A stretch of 64,000 nucleotides of DNA from Corallococcus caeni (GTDB lineage Bacteria > Myxococcota > Myxococcia > Myxococcales > Myxococcaceae), in NCBI RefSeq assembly GCF_036245865.1, contig NZ_BTTW01000009.1, positions 310,001 through 374,000 of the forward strand, given 5' to 3'. Under the pieces are notes generated by a model. The model ran no database searches and had not been told where the DNA came from. It was given only the letters and a program-made list of their open reading frames with translations. How positions within the stretch are numbered: position 1 is the stretch's first letter; each line of letters opens with the position of its first letter. Position numbers and translations under genes: made by a program. This document shows, in pieces, positions 17,047 to 26,162 of the stretch.

Positions 17047-18477
17047 TCAGCGCACCAGGTGGAAGGACGTCTGACGCTGAAAGGCCCATTGCACGGCGCC
17101 TTCCGCGTCCACCACGACGTCCTCCTCCTGGGCGGAGCGCACGGGCTGGCCCTTCCATTCCGGCACGGGGCTGGTGGCCTGCAGCTCGATGGAGAACCAG
17201 GAGTTGGGCATCACCTTGTGCTCGCCGTTGCCGGGCACGCCCTCCTGGCGGTCCCACATGCCAATCATGGGGCCCGCGCCGTGGCCGTGCAGGCCAATGG
17301 GGTGTGAGTACACGCTGCCGTCGAGGCCCTCCGACTTCATCTTCGCGAGCGCGGCGCGCAGGACCTCGTTGCCGGTGCGGCCCGGCTTGATTTCACCGGT
17401 GACGATGTCCTGGAGCCGGTTGGACGCCAGGAGCGCGGCCTTGAGGCCCGCGGGGGCGTCCGTCTCCCCGTCGCGCAGCACGTAGCCCATGTGCTGGGTG
17501 TCGGTGTTGAGGCGCAGCGCGGTGACGCCGAAGTCGCAGTGGAGCACGTCGCCGCGCTGGATGACGGGGGTGTCGCCCAGCTGTTCGTCGGTGGCGCCCT
17601 GGCGCTGCACGTCCACGTCCGGCTGGAACCAGGTGTCCAGGCCTTCGTCGGCCAGCCGCTGGCGCATCCACCACTCCACGTCCTGGGTGGTGGTGGTGCC
17701 GGGGGTGATGACGGCGCTGGAGAAGGCGGTCTGGATGAGGTTCCAGGCATACTTCTGGAGGTCGGCGTAGAAGCGGACCTCGTCGGCGCTCCTCCAGCCG
17801 AGCACGTCCAGGGGCAGGCCGCCGGCGGGCTTGAGGCGCTTCACCCAGGTGGGGCCCAGGGCCTGGGCCATGCCCTCGTATTCGCCGTGGGTGAGGCCGT
17901 CCGCGAAGGCGATGGCGGGGGACACGTTGATGGCGATGGAGTCCGGCTTGCGCTCCTCCACGACCTGCTTGAGGAGCTGCCACTGCTCGGGGCCCAGGAG
18001 CTCCGCGGCGCGCTGCGAGCCGCCCCGGTCCACCATCATCGCCGCGCGGCGGGCCTCATAGAGGCCGCCCTGGGTGCTGCCGCCCAGCGCCAGGCGCTCC
18101 ACGCCCTTGTCCGCGCCGCGGTCGAAGAAGACGTAGATGGTGCGGCGGCGGGCGGAGAAGGTGGTGGGGGAGACGAGCGCCTTGAAGACGGGGTCCTCGT
18201 TGTACTCGCGCATGGGGACGACCCACATGCGCACGCCGTACTTGCGCATGAGCTGGGGCACGCCGGTCTCCAGCCGTTCCTGGAGCCACGCCTGCTGGCG
18301 CGCGGCCTGTTCGCGCAGCGAGCCGAAGGGGCGCACCGGCGCGGCGGGAGCTGACGGAGCCGCGGCGGCCGGCGCGGCGGCGACCGGGGCCTCGGGCTTC
18401 GCGGGAGCGGCGGGCGCGGTGGCGCAGGCGGAGGAGCAGACGAGCGGGACGAGGAGCAGGTGTTTCCAGGAGCGCAT
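17047..18477 (-). CDS. M24-family metallopeptidase-like lipoprotein (aminopeptidase P type)
   Basis: 476 residues from the ATG at 18477, giving MRSWKHLLLVPLVCSSAC as lipoprotein signal, then an Ala/Pro linker. A creatinase-like N-domain precedes the pita-bread catalytic domain, in which the five metal ligands are visible in the right order: two Asp in VLHCDFGVTALRLNTDTQHMG, His in LHGHGAGPMIG, Glu in WFSIELQA and Glu in SAQEEDVVV. Members cleave Xaa-Pro peptides. An exported, probably lipid-anchored M24 enzyme is less usual than the common cytosolic forms and would act on peptides in the envelope or outside. Confidence 0.87.
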   Translation of the reverse strand: MRSWKHLLLVPLVCSSACATAPAAPAKPEAPVAAAPAAAAPSAPAAPVRPFGSLREQAARQQAWLQERLETGVPQLMRKYGVRMWVVPMREYNEDPVFKALVSPTTFSARRRTIYVFFDRGADKGVERLALGGSTQGGLYEARRAAMMVDRGGSQRAAELLGPEQWQLLKQVVEERKPDSIAINVSPAIAFADGLTHGEYEGMAQALGPTWVKRLKPAGGLPLDVLGWRSADEVRFYADLQKYAWNLIQTAFSSAVITPGTTTTQDVEWWMRQRLADEGLDTWFQPDVDVQRQGATDEQLGDTPVIQRGDVLHCDFGVTALRLNTDTQHMGYVLRDGETDAPAGLKAALLASNRLQDIVTGEIKPGRTGNEVLRAALAKMKSEGLDGSVYSHPIGLHGHGAGPMIGMWDRQEGVPGNGEHKVMPNSWFSIELQATSPVPEWKGQPVRSAQEEDVVVDAEGAVQWAFQRQTSFHLVR

Positions 18478-18621
18478 GGGCGCGCAGTCTGTCACGCGCC
18501 CTGACACGTCGCGCGGCGGAACGACCTTCCGGAACCGCCGTTGTCAGTCATTCGCGGAAAAGCCAGACACGCTGTCCTGGCTTCACTTTGAATCCGTGGA
18601 CTGTCTGCCCAAGCCCCAGGG

Positions 18622-19752
18622 CTACTCCAGGGGCGTGGCCTGGGCCACGGCCGGGGCTGGGACGTACTCCTCGCTCGTGGCCAGGGTGCCCAGCTCGTTC
18701 ACTCCGCCCACCACCAGCACCGTGCCCCGGCGCAGCCACAGCGCTCCAGCTTCGCCTCGCGGCTCATGCAGCGTGGGTGCCTGCGTCCACGTGCCCTGTG
18801 CCGGATCGAAGCGCTCCGCGGAGGCCAGCGTGCCTCGCGACGAGTGCTCACCGCCCACCACCAGCACCGCGCCCTCTCCCGTCACCAGCGCCGCGTGGTG
18901 CTCTCGCGGCACCGCCGGGGCCTCCACTGCCTCCCAGGCGTTGCGCTCCGGCACGTAGACCTCCGCCGTCCTCGCCGCCTGCGTCGTCGTGCCGCCCACC
19001 ACCAGCACGCGGCCGTCCGGTAGCAGCGTCACGGTGTGCCCCAGCCGGTGCGTGCCCGCCGCGCCTCCCACCGCTCCCGCCTTCTCCCAGTGGCCCGTCA
19101 CCGGGTCGTACAGCTCCGACTGCAGGCCGCTCGCGAAGAGCACCTTGCCCGTGCGCAGCACCACCGCCGTGCCCGCGCCGCCTCGCACGTACCCCGGCGC
19201 ATCCACCGCGCTCCATGTCCCCGACGCCGGGTCGAACAACTCCGCCGAACGCACCGGCCGCAGGTCCACGTCCGTTCCTCCCGCCACCAGCACGCGCCCG
19301 TCCGGCAACACCACCGCCGCAGGGTCGTTGCGCGCCTCGGCCATGGGCGCCGCCTGCGTCCACACGCCCGTGTCCGGCGCGTACAGCTCCGCGCTCGCCA
19401 GCGCGCCCACCGTCACGCCGTTGGAGCCACCCACCACCAGCACGCGCCCATCCCGCAGCCGCACCGCCGCGTGGTTGCGCCGCGCCGTGCGCAGCGCCCC
19501 CGTGGACCTCCACCGCCCCGTGTCCGGGTCGAAGACCTCGCAGCTGCCCAGCGTGCGGCCGCCGTCATGCCCTCCCGCCGCCAGCACCCGCCCGTCCTCC
19601 AGCGCGACGTAGGGCAAGAGCCGCCGGGGCGTGGACAGCACGCCCGGCACCGGGGACTCCACGCTGCCCGCATCCGCTCGCGGCGCGGGACCGCACGCGA
19701 ACACCACCCCCAACCACAGCATCGTGACGCAAGATGTCGAAAACCGTCGCAT
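18622..19752 (-). CDS. Kelch-repeat lipoprotein
   Basis: 376 residues. Signal peptide MRRFSTSCVTMLWLGVVFAC with lipobox Cys20. The rest is six or more Kelch-type repeats of about 48-52 residues, each with the pattern LxDGRVLVxGG ... AELYxPxTGxWxxxxPM (for example at about 50-100, 100-155, 155-200, 240-290). This forms a beta-propeller, typically a protein- or glycan-binding surface. Myxobacteria encode many such secreted proteins and their targets are unknown. Stands alone on its strand. Confidence 0.88.
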   Translation of the reverse strand: MRRFSTSCVTMLWLGVVFACGPAPRADAGSVESPVPGVLSTPRRLLPYVALEDGRVLAAGGHDGGRTLGSCEVFDPDTGRWRSTGALRTARRNHAAVRLRDGRVLVVGGSNGVTVGALASAELYAPDTGVWTQAAPMAEARNDPAAVVLPDGRVLVAGGTDVDLRPVRSAELFDPASGTWSAVDAPGYVRGGAGTAVVLRTGKVLFASGLQSELYDPVTGHWEKAGAVGGAAGTHRLGHTVTLLPDGRVLVVGGTTTQAARTAEVYVPERNAWEAVEAPAVPREHHAALVTGEGAVLVVGGEHSSRGTLASAERFDPAQGTWTQAPTLHEPRGEAGALWLRRGTVLVVGGVNELGTLATSEEYVPAPAVAQATPLE

Positions 19753-19815
19753 GACCCCACCGGGACGTCTGGCCGAGGGGTTCGTTTACCGCGCCGGTCT
19801 GACACCCCGGCCCGC

Positions 19816-19843
19816 GCAAGACCCTGTGATTCCAGGGCCTTGC
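19816..19843 (-). terminator. Stem-loop downstream of the DUF2171-like gene
   Basis: GCAAG-A-CCCTG and CAGGG-C-CTTGC form 10 base pairs with a single mismatch around a 6-nt loop, 23 nt after the end of the minus-strand gene at 19866. Lacks a U-tract but is the strongest hairpin in this gap. Confidence 0.5.
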
Positions 19844-19865
19844 CCTGCCCTCCGGGTGGGCCGCG

Positions 19866-20180
19866 CTAGTGCCGCGGGGGACCCACGGGGTCGTTCGCGG
19901 GCTCCGCTTCCAGGCCCTCGCTGTGGCGCGGCGGCAGGGCGCCGCCGTCGTCGTCCTCCTCCAGCGTGAGCTGGGAATGGTCCGCCGACTTGAGCAGGAC
20001 CTCATCCCCGGTGACGGCCTCCACGTCGCCGTACTCGACCAGGTAGTCGCGCCGGGGAATGGGCACCAGGCCCTGCTCCAATTCGAAGTGCGTGTCGCCC
20101 ACGCCCGCCACCCGGCCCAGTTGCTGTCCGTCGGCGGTGCGCACCGACATGCCCTCGCGAACCTCTCCCGCGTGAATCAT
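19866..20180 (-). CDS. DUF2171-like PRC-barrel-type small protein
   Basis: 104 residues. MIHAGEVREGMSVRTADGQQLGRVAGVGDTHFELEQG followed by PIPRRDYLVEYGDVEAVTGDEVLLK matches the short beta-barrel of DUF2171 / PRC-barrel-like stress proteins, followed by an acidic tail. The start at 20180 has AGGAG 7 nt upstream; an in-frame ATG at 20201 is a second possibility. No signal peptide. Function unknown; such proteins are often stress-induced. Confidence 0.7.
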   Translation of the reverse strand: MIHAGEVREGMSVRTADGQQLGRVAGVGDTHFELEQGLVPIPRRDYLVEYGDVEAVTGDEVLLKSADHSQLTLEEDDDGGALPPRHSEGLEAEPANDPVGPPRH

Positions 20181-20351
20181 CGCGTCGCTCCTCGCGCTCA
20201 TGGGGTCCTCACCCAGAGTGGGGTCGCTCCCGCCGTCGTGCGCGCCGTGGCAGGCAGCCCGGTGGGCCCTCGGGCCGCCTTCTTCCAGGCCAGGGGCCGG
20301 CCCCGCGCGCGGCCCCGTCGCGCGGTGCCTAACGTTGACGCAGGAGGCCCC

Positions 20352-20549
20352 ATGTTGCTGGAACTGTCGAACGACGAGTCGCGCGTGCTGAAGGACGCGG
20401 TGGACTCCTCGCTGCACACGCTGCTGGAGGAAATCGCCCACGCGGATCAACGCGAGTTCAAGGAAGCGCTGCGCCAGCGCTACGACCGGCTGGCCGCGCT
20501 CCAGCGCCGCCTGGAGCCCGTCGTGGAGAGCGAACAGGTCTACGCCTGA
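20352..20549 (+). CDS. Small helical protein of unknown function
   Basis: 65 residues (MLLELSNDESRVLKDAV..., then LHTLLEEIAHADQREFKEAL) that read as a helical hairpin, with regular Leu spacing suggesting a coiled coil or dimer. AGGAGG lies 5 nt before the ATG, which makes the gene credible despite its size. Similar small proteins are widespread in Deltaproteobacteria-like genomes without known function. Divergent from the DUF2171-like gene and convergent with the ABC ATPase gene, whose stop is 1 nt away. Confidence 0.75.
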   Translation: MLLELSNDESRVLKDAVDSSLHTLLEEIAHADQREFKEALRQRYDRLAALQRRLEPVVESEQVYA

Positions 20550-20550
20550 C

Positions 20551-21564
20551 TCACACCGCGAGGCCCGTCCTCGCGTCGAACCGGCGCAGGAACCGCGCGT
20601 CGTGGCGCAGCCACACCGGGTCTCCGCTCGCGGCGCGGAAGTCCCCGGGCGCCCGCGCCACCAGGCGCTCGCCGCCTGACTCCACCGTCACCCAGACCTC
20701 CGCGCCCATGGGCTCCACCAGGTACACGCGCCCCTCGCGCGCGTCCGGCGGACGCGGGCCCTGCCCCACCTGGAGGTGCTCCGGCCTCAGGCCCAGCACC
20801 GCGTCACCATCCGACAGGCCCAGCGTCTGGGGCTTCACCAGGTTGATGCGCGGCGAGCCGAAGAAGCCCGCCACGAAGAGGTTCGCCGGCGCGTCGTACA
20901 GCTCGCGCGGCGGGGCCACCTGCTGCACCTCGCCCTGGCTCATCACCACCACGCGGTCCGACAGCGTCATCGCCTCCGCCTGGTCGTGCGTGACGTAGAT
21001 GAACGTGGCCTTGAGCTGTTCGTGCAGCTTCTTGATTTCGCCGCGCATCTGCGTGCGCAGCGCCGCGTCCAGGTTGGACAGGGGCTCGTCGAAGAGGAAC
21101 ACCTTGGGCCTGCGCACCAGCGCGCGCCCCAGCGCCACCCGCTGCCGCTGCCCGCCCGACAGCTCCTTCGGCCGGCGCGCCAGCAGCGCCTCCAGCCCCA
21201 GCACCCCGGACACCTCGCGCACGCGCGCCTCGACGTCCTTCGCGTCCAGGCCCGCCACCTTCAGCGGGAACGCCAGGTTCCCCGCCACGTCCAGGTGCGG
21301 GTAGAGCGCGTAGCTCTGGAACACCATCGCGATGTCGCGCTCGCGCGGGGACAGGTCGTTCACCAGTTGCCCGTCAATGCGCAGCTCGCCGCCGGACAGC
21401 TCCTCCAGCCCGGCGATGAGGTTCAACGTCGTGGACTTGCCGCACCCGGACGGGCCCACCAGCGACACGAACTCGCCGTCCGCGATGTCCAGCGTCACGC
21501 CCTTCACCGCCGCCACCCCACCCCGGTACACCTTGCGCACGTCCTGCAGGGACACCGTCGCCAA
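20551..21564 (-). CDS. Sugar ABC transporter ATP-binding protein, MalK/UgpC type
   Basis: 337 residues. Walker A GPSGCGKST (37-45), Q-loop VFQSYALYPH, signature LSGGQRQRVALGRAL, Walker B VFLFDEPLSNLDA and H-loop YVTHDQAEAM are all intact. The C-terminal 100 residues are the MOBE/TOBE regulatory domain (LGLRPEHL...) of MalK/UgpC/MsmK ATPases, slightly short of the usual 350-370 residues. No permease or binding protein is adjacent. The permeases and binding protein at 54325-57289 lack an ATPase, so this subunit may serve them; shared MalK-type ATPases are known in other bacteria. Confidence 0.93.
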   Translation of the reverse strand: MATVSLQDVRKVYRGGVAAVKGVTLDIADGEFVSLVGPSGCGKSTTLNLIAGLEELSGGELRIDGQLVNDLSPRERDIAMVFQSYALYPHLDVAGNLAFPLKVAGLDAKDVEARVREVSGVLGLEALLARRPKELSGGQRQRVALGRALVRRPKVFLFDEPLSNLDAALRTQMRGEIKKLHEQLKATFIYVTHDQAEAMTLSDRVVVMSQGEVQQVAPPRELYDAPANLFVAGFFGSPRINLVKPQTLGLSDGDAVLGLRPEHLQVGQGPRPPDAREGRVYLVEPMGAEVWVTVESGGERLVARAPGDFRAASGDPVWLRHDARFLRRFDARTGLAV

Positions 21565-21693
21565 GGCTCCGCTCCTCCGCGCGGGCCACGCCCCGCGAAA
21601 AGCCTCAGCATCGCTGCTTCCTTCCCCCTCGCGGCCCCGTCCCGCCCCGCCCCGTCACATCCCCTACGTGTCGGGTTTTTCAGGCCGGGCGGT

Positions 21694-21722
21694 TTGTTAC
21701 AGGCTTAACAGTTCCCTAGACT
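21694..21722 (+). promoter_or_regulatory. Candidate sigma-70-type promoter
   Basis: TTGTTA (21694-21699) and TAGACT (21717-21722) with a 17-nt spacer lie in the AT-rich part of the divergent gap, about 35 nt upstream of the ATG at 21757. Each box matches 4 of 6 consensus positions. Confidence 0.5.
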
Positions 21723-21756
21723 GCGCCGGCACATCCCACCGGAGCCCGCCCCGCCC

Positions 21757-22800
21757 ATGCCCTTCATCTTCCGTGGCCAGAACCTGGACGCCCTGCTGGG
21801 CGACCCGCTCAACGCCGCGAACAGCCTGTACGGCATCATGAGCGCGGCGGAGCCGCAGTTCATGGAGGACCTGCGGCAGCACTGGAAGACGCATGTGCGG
21901 ACCACGCCCGGCGTGAACGGCACCGCGTGGCGCCCCGCGCTGAAGGCCTTCTCCGCCATCGAGGGCTTCTGGGGCAACACGTACAGCGACCACCGCATCG
22001 CGCAGGTGATGTACGGACCGGCGCACTCGGTGGCCACCCAGGCGGTGACGGGCGTGGGCTCCTCCGCCCAGTTCCTGCGCGACTTCGAGGCCGCGCGCGA
22101 CGAGGCCTTCTACGTCTTCTTCCAGGCCACGTCCGTCAACCAGCTGGCGGGCGTGTCCTTCAAGGCCACGTACTACCACAAGGACGTGTCGTCGCTGTTC
22201 GAGCAGCGCCCGCACAGCAAGCTCCGCGCCATCGTGTCCCGCCGGGTCATCGACACCGCGCAGATCATGCTGCGCATCCTCTACGGCAACATGAACATGG
22301 GCTGGGGCAGCCTCTACAGCACGCGCACGCTGGCCACGACACTGCTGCTGGCGCAGATGCACAACTCCGCGCTGGCCCACTACCGGTCCGGCTACACGGG
22401 GCGGCGTTGCTACAACCAGAGCGCCGTCGCGTTCACGCTGCTGACGTTCTCGTACATCGTCGCGCAGGCGTGGGTGGACAAGAACTACGAGTACAACGAG
22501 CAGCGCTGGTACTACTTCTGGAAGCTGGTGGGCTCGCTGTTGGGCGTGGACTCGCGCCTCATCGCGGACGACCACGCGGAGGCCGCCACGCTGTGGGACC
22601 TCTTCTTCGCGCGAGGGGAGTGCTTCGGCGGCACGCCCGCGCCCTACCCCACGACGCTGGACCCCAACCGCATCGACGACGACCTGTGGAACGGCTACGC
22701 CGTGCAGCCGGAGGCGAACCTCATCCAGTGGGTGCCCGCCTTCGTCGTCACGCAGATGCGCAACAGCGTGCGCTGGGGCAAGTACATGCTGGGCCTCTGA
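21757..22800 (+). CDS. MpaB/latex-clearing (DUF2236)-like protein
   Basis: 347 residues, no signal peptide. The C-terminal half (NQSAVAFTLLTFSYIVAQAW, then YYFWKLVGSLLGVDSRLI and EAATLWDLF) follows the pattern of the MpaB / rubber oxygenase Lcp family: an N-Q-x-D-type segment, a long helix, then W-x-x-VG-x-LLGV. Family members are heme b oxygenases that cleave polyisoprene or prenyl chains. The N-terminal half (HRIAQVMYGPAHSVATQ...) is less similar and I cannot assign the heme ligand with certainty. Convergent with the DUF427 gene (1 nt gap). The assignment is moderate; it might be a non-catalytic relative. Confidence 0.5.
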   Translation: MPFIFRGQNLDALLGDPLNAANSLYGIMSAAEPQFMEDLRQHWKTHVRTTPGVNGTAWRPALKAFSAIEGFWGNTYSDHRIAQVMYGPAHSVATQAVTGVGSSAQFLRDFEAARDEAFYVFFQATSVNQLAGVSFKATYYHKDVSSLFEQRPHSKLRAIVSRRVIDTAQIMLRILYGNMNMGWGSLYSTRTLATTLLLAQMHNSALAHYRSGYTGRRCYNQSAVAFTLLTFSYIVAQAWVDKNYEYNEQRWYYFWKLVGSLLGVDSRLIADDHAEAATLWDLFFARGECFGGTPAPYPTTLDPNRIDDDLWNGYAVQPEANLIQWVPAFVVTQMRNSVRWGKYMLGL

Positions 22801-22801
22801 G

Positions 22802-23086
22802 TCAGCGCTCCACCGTCACGCCCTTCCAGAAGGCCACGTACCCCTGGATGTTGGACGCGGCCGGCTTGGGCTCCGGGTAGTACCAGGCGGCGTCGGCGTT
22901 CGTCTTCCCGTCCACCTCCACGGAGAAGTAGCTCGCCTCGCCCTTCCAGGGGCAGTGGGTGTGCGTGGCGCTGGGCTTGAAGTGCTCGCGCACCAGGCTG
23001 TCCGGCGGGAAGTAGATGTTGCCCTCCACGGTCTCGTAGGTGTCGCTCTTCGCGAGCACGACACCGTTCCACTTCGCGACTGGCAT
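22802..23086 (-). CDS. DUF427 domain protein
   Basis: 94 residues, the full length of a single DUF427 domain: GVVLAKSDTYETVEGNIYFPPDSL, HTHCPWKGEASYFSVEVDG and AWYYPEPKPAASNIQGYVAFWKGV are its conserved blocks. AGGAGG 8 nt upstream supports the ATG. It follows the alpha/beta hydrolase gene by 36 nt on the same strand and is probably cotranscribed with it. DUF427 proteins form a small beta-tent fold of unknown biochemical role. Confidence 0.93.
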   Translation of the reverse strand: MPVAKWNGVVLAKSDTYETVEGNIYFPPDSLVREHFKPSATHTHCPWKGEASYFSVEVDGKTNADAAWYYPEPKPAASNIQGYVAFWKGVTVER

Positions 23087-23122
23087 GGGAAAGCCTCCTT
23101 GGGGCTTCTGGCTAACGGCGGG

Positions 23123-23950
23123 TCAGCCGGCATGCGCGGCCTGATTGGACGCGTGCTGCGTGAGGAAGGGGGCGAGCTCCGCGTTGATGAGCGCGGGCTC
23201 CTCCACGCTGGACGAGTGGCCCCCGCGCGACAGGCGCACCAGCTTGGAGCCGGGGATGAGGGAGTGGATGCGCTCCGACTTGGCGGGCACCGTGGCGCGG
23301 TCCTCTTCCCCCACGACGACGAGCGTGGGCGTGCGGATGCGCGGCAGCTCGTCCGCGATGGGCTTGCGTTGGATGACGCCGTTGACGGCGCGGTAGATGT
23401 CGCGGCGGTTGCCCACCAGGCGCGCGCGCCACAGCGCCCGCTCCTCCGCGCGGCCCGGGTCGGTGAGGAACGACGCGCCGAACATGATGCGCATCACCGG
23501 CGTGGCGACGGGGCCCAGGCCCACGTAGCGCGCGACGAGGTTGAGCGCGGTGTAGCGCGGCACGTTCATGGGGGGCTCGGGGTCCGCGGACGTCTCCAGG
23601 AGCACCAGCGAGCGCAGCAGGTCCGGCCTGCGCGCCGCCAGCCGCATGCCCACGAAGCCGCCCATGGACAGGCCCACGAAGTGGACGGGCGCCACGCCCA
23701 GGGACTCGATGAGCGCCACCGCGTCCGCGTACACCGTCTCCACGTCGATGGCGGACTCGGGCGGCACGTCGCTCTGGCCCTGCCCCCGGTGGTCGTACGC
23801 GATGCAGCGGAAGCGCCCGCGCAGCGCCTCCACCTGCGGGTCGAACAGCCGGGTGCTCCAGAGGAGCCCGTGGCTGAAGAGGACCACGTCTCCGGCACCA
23901 CCGGTGTCCTCGTAGTAGAGCCGGGTTCCATTCACGGACCGCATGGGCAT
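23123..23950 (-). CDS. Alpha/beta-fold hydrolase
   Basis: 275 residues, cytosolic. HG motif SHGLLWST (26-33), RGQGQSD (55-61), nucleophile elbow GLSMGG with Ser95, acid in VVGEEDRATVP and His in RGGHSSSVEEP. Size and motif spacing fit the 3-oxoadipate enol-lactonase/haloperoxidase-like group, but the substrate is not predictable. First gene of a probable two-gene unit with the DUF427 gene. Confidence 0.88.
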   Translation of the reverse strand: MPMRSVNGTRLYYEDTGGAGDVVLFSHGLLWSTRLFDPQVEALRGRFRCIAYDHRGQGQSDVPPESAIDVETVYADAVALIESLGVAPVHFVGLSMGGFVGMRLAARRPDLLRSLVLLETSADPEPPMNVPRYTALNLVARYVGLGPVATPVMRIMFGASFLTDPGRAEERALWRARLVGNRRDIYRAVNGVIQRKPIADELPRIRTPTLVVVGEEDRATVPAKSERIHSLIPGSKLVRLSRGGHSSSVEEPALINAELAPFLTQHASNQAAHAG

Positions 23951-24023
23951 GGACAGGCCTCCCTTCGCTGGGAGCGGACCTTAAACCAGGGCTTGCAAGG
24001 ACCGCAGCCCTCCCTGGGAGGTC

Positions 24024-24037
24024 GTTGTCCACTGGAG
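24024..24037 (+). repeat. 14-bp direct repeat, copy 1 (GTTGTCCACTGGAG)
   Basis: The same 14 bases occur at 26911-26924; each copy lies upstream of a plus-strand gene (66 nt before the cytochrome start, 74 nt before the TolC start if measured to 26985 from 26911). Might be a shared regulatory site or chance. Confidence 0.4.
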
Positions 24038-24089
24038 GAGAAGGGCTTGCCCGGAGCGCCGCTTGTGCCGCCCGGCGCTTGGGAGGAGC

Positions 24090-26162
24090 ATGGGCGGCAC
24101 CTTCCGGATGCGCTCCTCTCGCCCTGTCCTTGTCGCCCTCGCGGTGGTGGTTCTCGCGGTGGGTCTGTTCTTCATGCTGCGCCCTTCCGCGCCGCCAGCG
24201 CCCGCGGTGTCCGCGCCGGTGGCCCGGGCGCCCTCGCCGCCCGTGGACGCGGGGAGCATTGCCGCGCCCGTGCCGGTGAAGACGGTGGAGGCGCCGGCCG
24301 CGAAGCCGGCGAATCACTTCGTCGGCTCGCAGGTGTGCGCGGACTGCCACGAGGAGCAGCACGCCGGCTGGAAGCACGACTGGCACGCGCGAGCGCTGTC
24401 GCCCGCGACGAAGCCGTACGTGGCGGGCACGTTCACCGCGAGCACGCACTTCAAGGGCGAGTCCAGCGAGGCGTGGATGCGCCGCGACGGAAGCAGCTAC
24501 CTCATGCGCACCCGGGGCGCGGACGGGAACCTGGGCGAGTGGCCGGTGCAGTGGGTGGTGGGCGGCAAGCGGATGCAGGACCCCATCACGCTGCTGCCGG
24601 ACGGCCGCTGGCAGGTGATGCCGGTGTACTTCCACGTCACGGGCAAGGGCGAGTGGGTGGACTACTCGGAGAAGAAGCAGGGGGCGCTGTCGCCGGACCA
24701 CCCGTTCTTCTGGACGAACTTCCGCCGCAGCGCGCAGCACGCGTGCCTGGACTGTCACGTGACGGGGCTGGACGCGCGCTATGACCGGGCGGCCCACCAG
24801 TGGGAGACGAAGTTCGCGGACGCGGGCGTCGCGTGCGAGTCCTGCCACGGGCCCGGCGGGCGGCACGCGGAGTCGCAGCTGCCGGCGGACATCATCCAGC
24901 CGGCCAAGCTGTCGAAGGACGAGGGCTTCGCGGTGTGCGCGCAGTGCCACGGGCCGCGCCGCACGCTGTTCCCCATGCTGGACGCGCAGCACCGCTTCCA
25001 GCCCGGCCAGCGCTACGACGCGAGCTATCAGCCCATGGTGCTGCTGGTGGGCAACGACCGCTCCGGAGACTTCTTCGCCGACGGGCGCCCCAGCACCTCC
25101 AGCTTCGAGTACCAGGCGCTCATCCAGTCGAAGTGCCACCTGCAGGGCGGGGCCACGTGCCTGACGTGCCACGCGGCGCCGCACGACGCGAGCGCGCCCA
25201 ACGAGGTGAAGAAGCAGAAGCCGGTGGCGGCGCGCGCGACGGTGAACGCGACGACGTGCCAGGGCTGTCATCAGGAGGTGGTGGCGCAGGGGGAGAAGCA
25301 CACGCACCACAAGGCGGCGGCGGCGCAGGACTGCCTGGCGTGTCACATGCCGCCGGTGGTGTCGGGCGTGCTGGACCACTTCGCGGACCACGCGCTGGAC
25401 GTGCCGGTGCCGCAGAACACGGCGCGCCACGACGTGCCCAACGCGTGCAATGCCTGTCACGCGAAGGAGACGCCGGACGCGATGCAGGCCTCGCTGGTGA
25501 AGTGGTGGCCGAAGGCGGAGGCGCGGCAGCAGCGGCGTCTGCGGCTGGCGGACGCGTTCGACGAGAAGACGGCGGCGCAGAGCCGTGGGGCGCTGGAGGC
25601 GGTGCTGGCGGACACGTCGGAGGCGGGCACGCTGCGGGGCGCGGCGGCGAAGTTCCTGGCGCGCCGGTTCAAGCACGACGCGGTGCCGGCGCTGCGGGCG
25701 GCGTTGAAGGGCACGACGGACAGCACGTTGCGCTCGGACATCATCGACGGGCTGGGCGCGGCGAACGCGCGCGAGGCGACGGAGGACCTGGTGCCGCTGC
25801 TCAAGGACGGCTCGCTGTGGGTGCGGCAGGGCGCGGCGCTGACGCTGGCCTCATTCGGGGACACGCGGGCGATGCCGGCGTTGCAGGCCCTGGTGACGGA
25901 GCCGGAGACGCGAGGCCTGGTGCAGCCGCACGTGATGCTGGGGCAGCTGGCCATGCGCCGCCGGGACGTGACCACGGCGACGCGCGAGTTCGAGCAGGCG
26001 TTGGACCTGCAGCCCTACAACGCGGACGTGCTGGTGCGGCTGGCGGACCTGTACGTCGTCCAGGGCAACGAGCAGAAGGGCCGCGACCGGCTGGAGGAAG
26101 CGCTCCGGTTCGACCCGCAGAACCGCGCCGCGAAGCAGCGCCTGGGGATGCTGCCGCAATGA
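24090..26162 (+). CDS. Octaheme c-type cytochrome with HEAT and TPR C-terminal parts
   Basis: About 690 residues. One N-terminal membrane segment (about 10-30, VLVALAVVVLAVGLFFML) acts as anchor or signal; a Pro/Ala linker follows. Eight CxxCH heme motifs are spread over residues 80-440 (CADCH, CLDCH, CESCH, CAQCH, CLTCH, CQGCH, CLACH, CNACH) with extra His residues for bis-His ligation. Residues about 500-615 form HEAT-like repeats, and the last 60 (ATREFEQALDLQPYNADVLVRLADLYVVQGN) a TPR. The overall order resembles uncharacterised multiheme cytochromes related to cytochrome c554. Start uncertain (24063, 24090 or 24108). Overlaps the next lipoprotein gene by 4 nt. Confidence 0.88.
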   Translation: MGGTFRMRSSRPVLVALAVVVLAVGLFFMLRPSAPPAPAVSAPVARAPSPPVDAGSIAAPVPVKTVEAPAAKPANHFVGSQVCADCHEEQHAGWKHDWHARALSPATKPYVAGTFTASTHFKGESSEAWMRRDGSSYLMRTRGADGNLGEWPVQWVVGGKRMQDPITLLPDGRWQVMPVYFHVTGKGEWVDYSEKKQGALSPDHPFFWTNFRRSAQHACLDCHVTGLDARYDRAAHQWETKFADAGVACESCHGPGGRHAESQLPADIIQPAKLSKDEGFAVCAQCHGPRRTLFPMLDAQHRFQPGQRYDASYQPMVLLVGNDRSGDFFADGRPSTSSFEYQALIQSKCHLQGGATCLTCHAAPHDASAPNEVKKQKPVAARATVNATTCQGCHQEVVAQGEKHTHHKAAAAQDCLACHMPPVVSGVLDHFADHALDVPVPQNTARHDVPNACNACHAKETPDAMQASLVKWWPKAEARQQRRLRLADAFDEKTAAQSRGALEAVLADTSEAGTLRGAAAKFLARRFKHDAVPALRAALKGTTDSTLRSDIIDGLGAANAREATEDLVPLLKDGSLWVRQGAALTLASFGDTRAMPALQALVTEPETRGLVQPHVMLGQLAMRRRDVTTATREFEQALDLQPYNADVLVRLADLYVVQGNEQKGRDRLEEALRFDPQNRAAKQRLGMLPQ

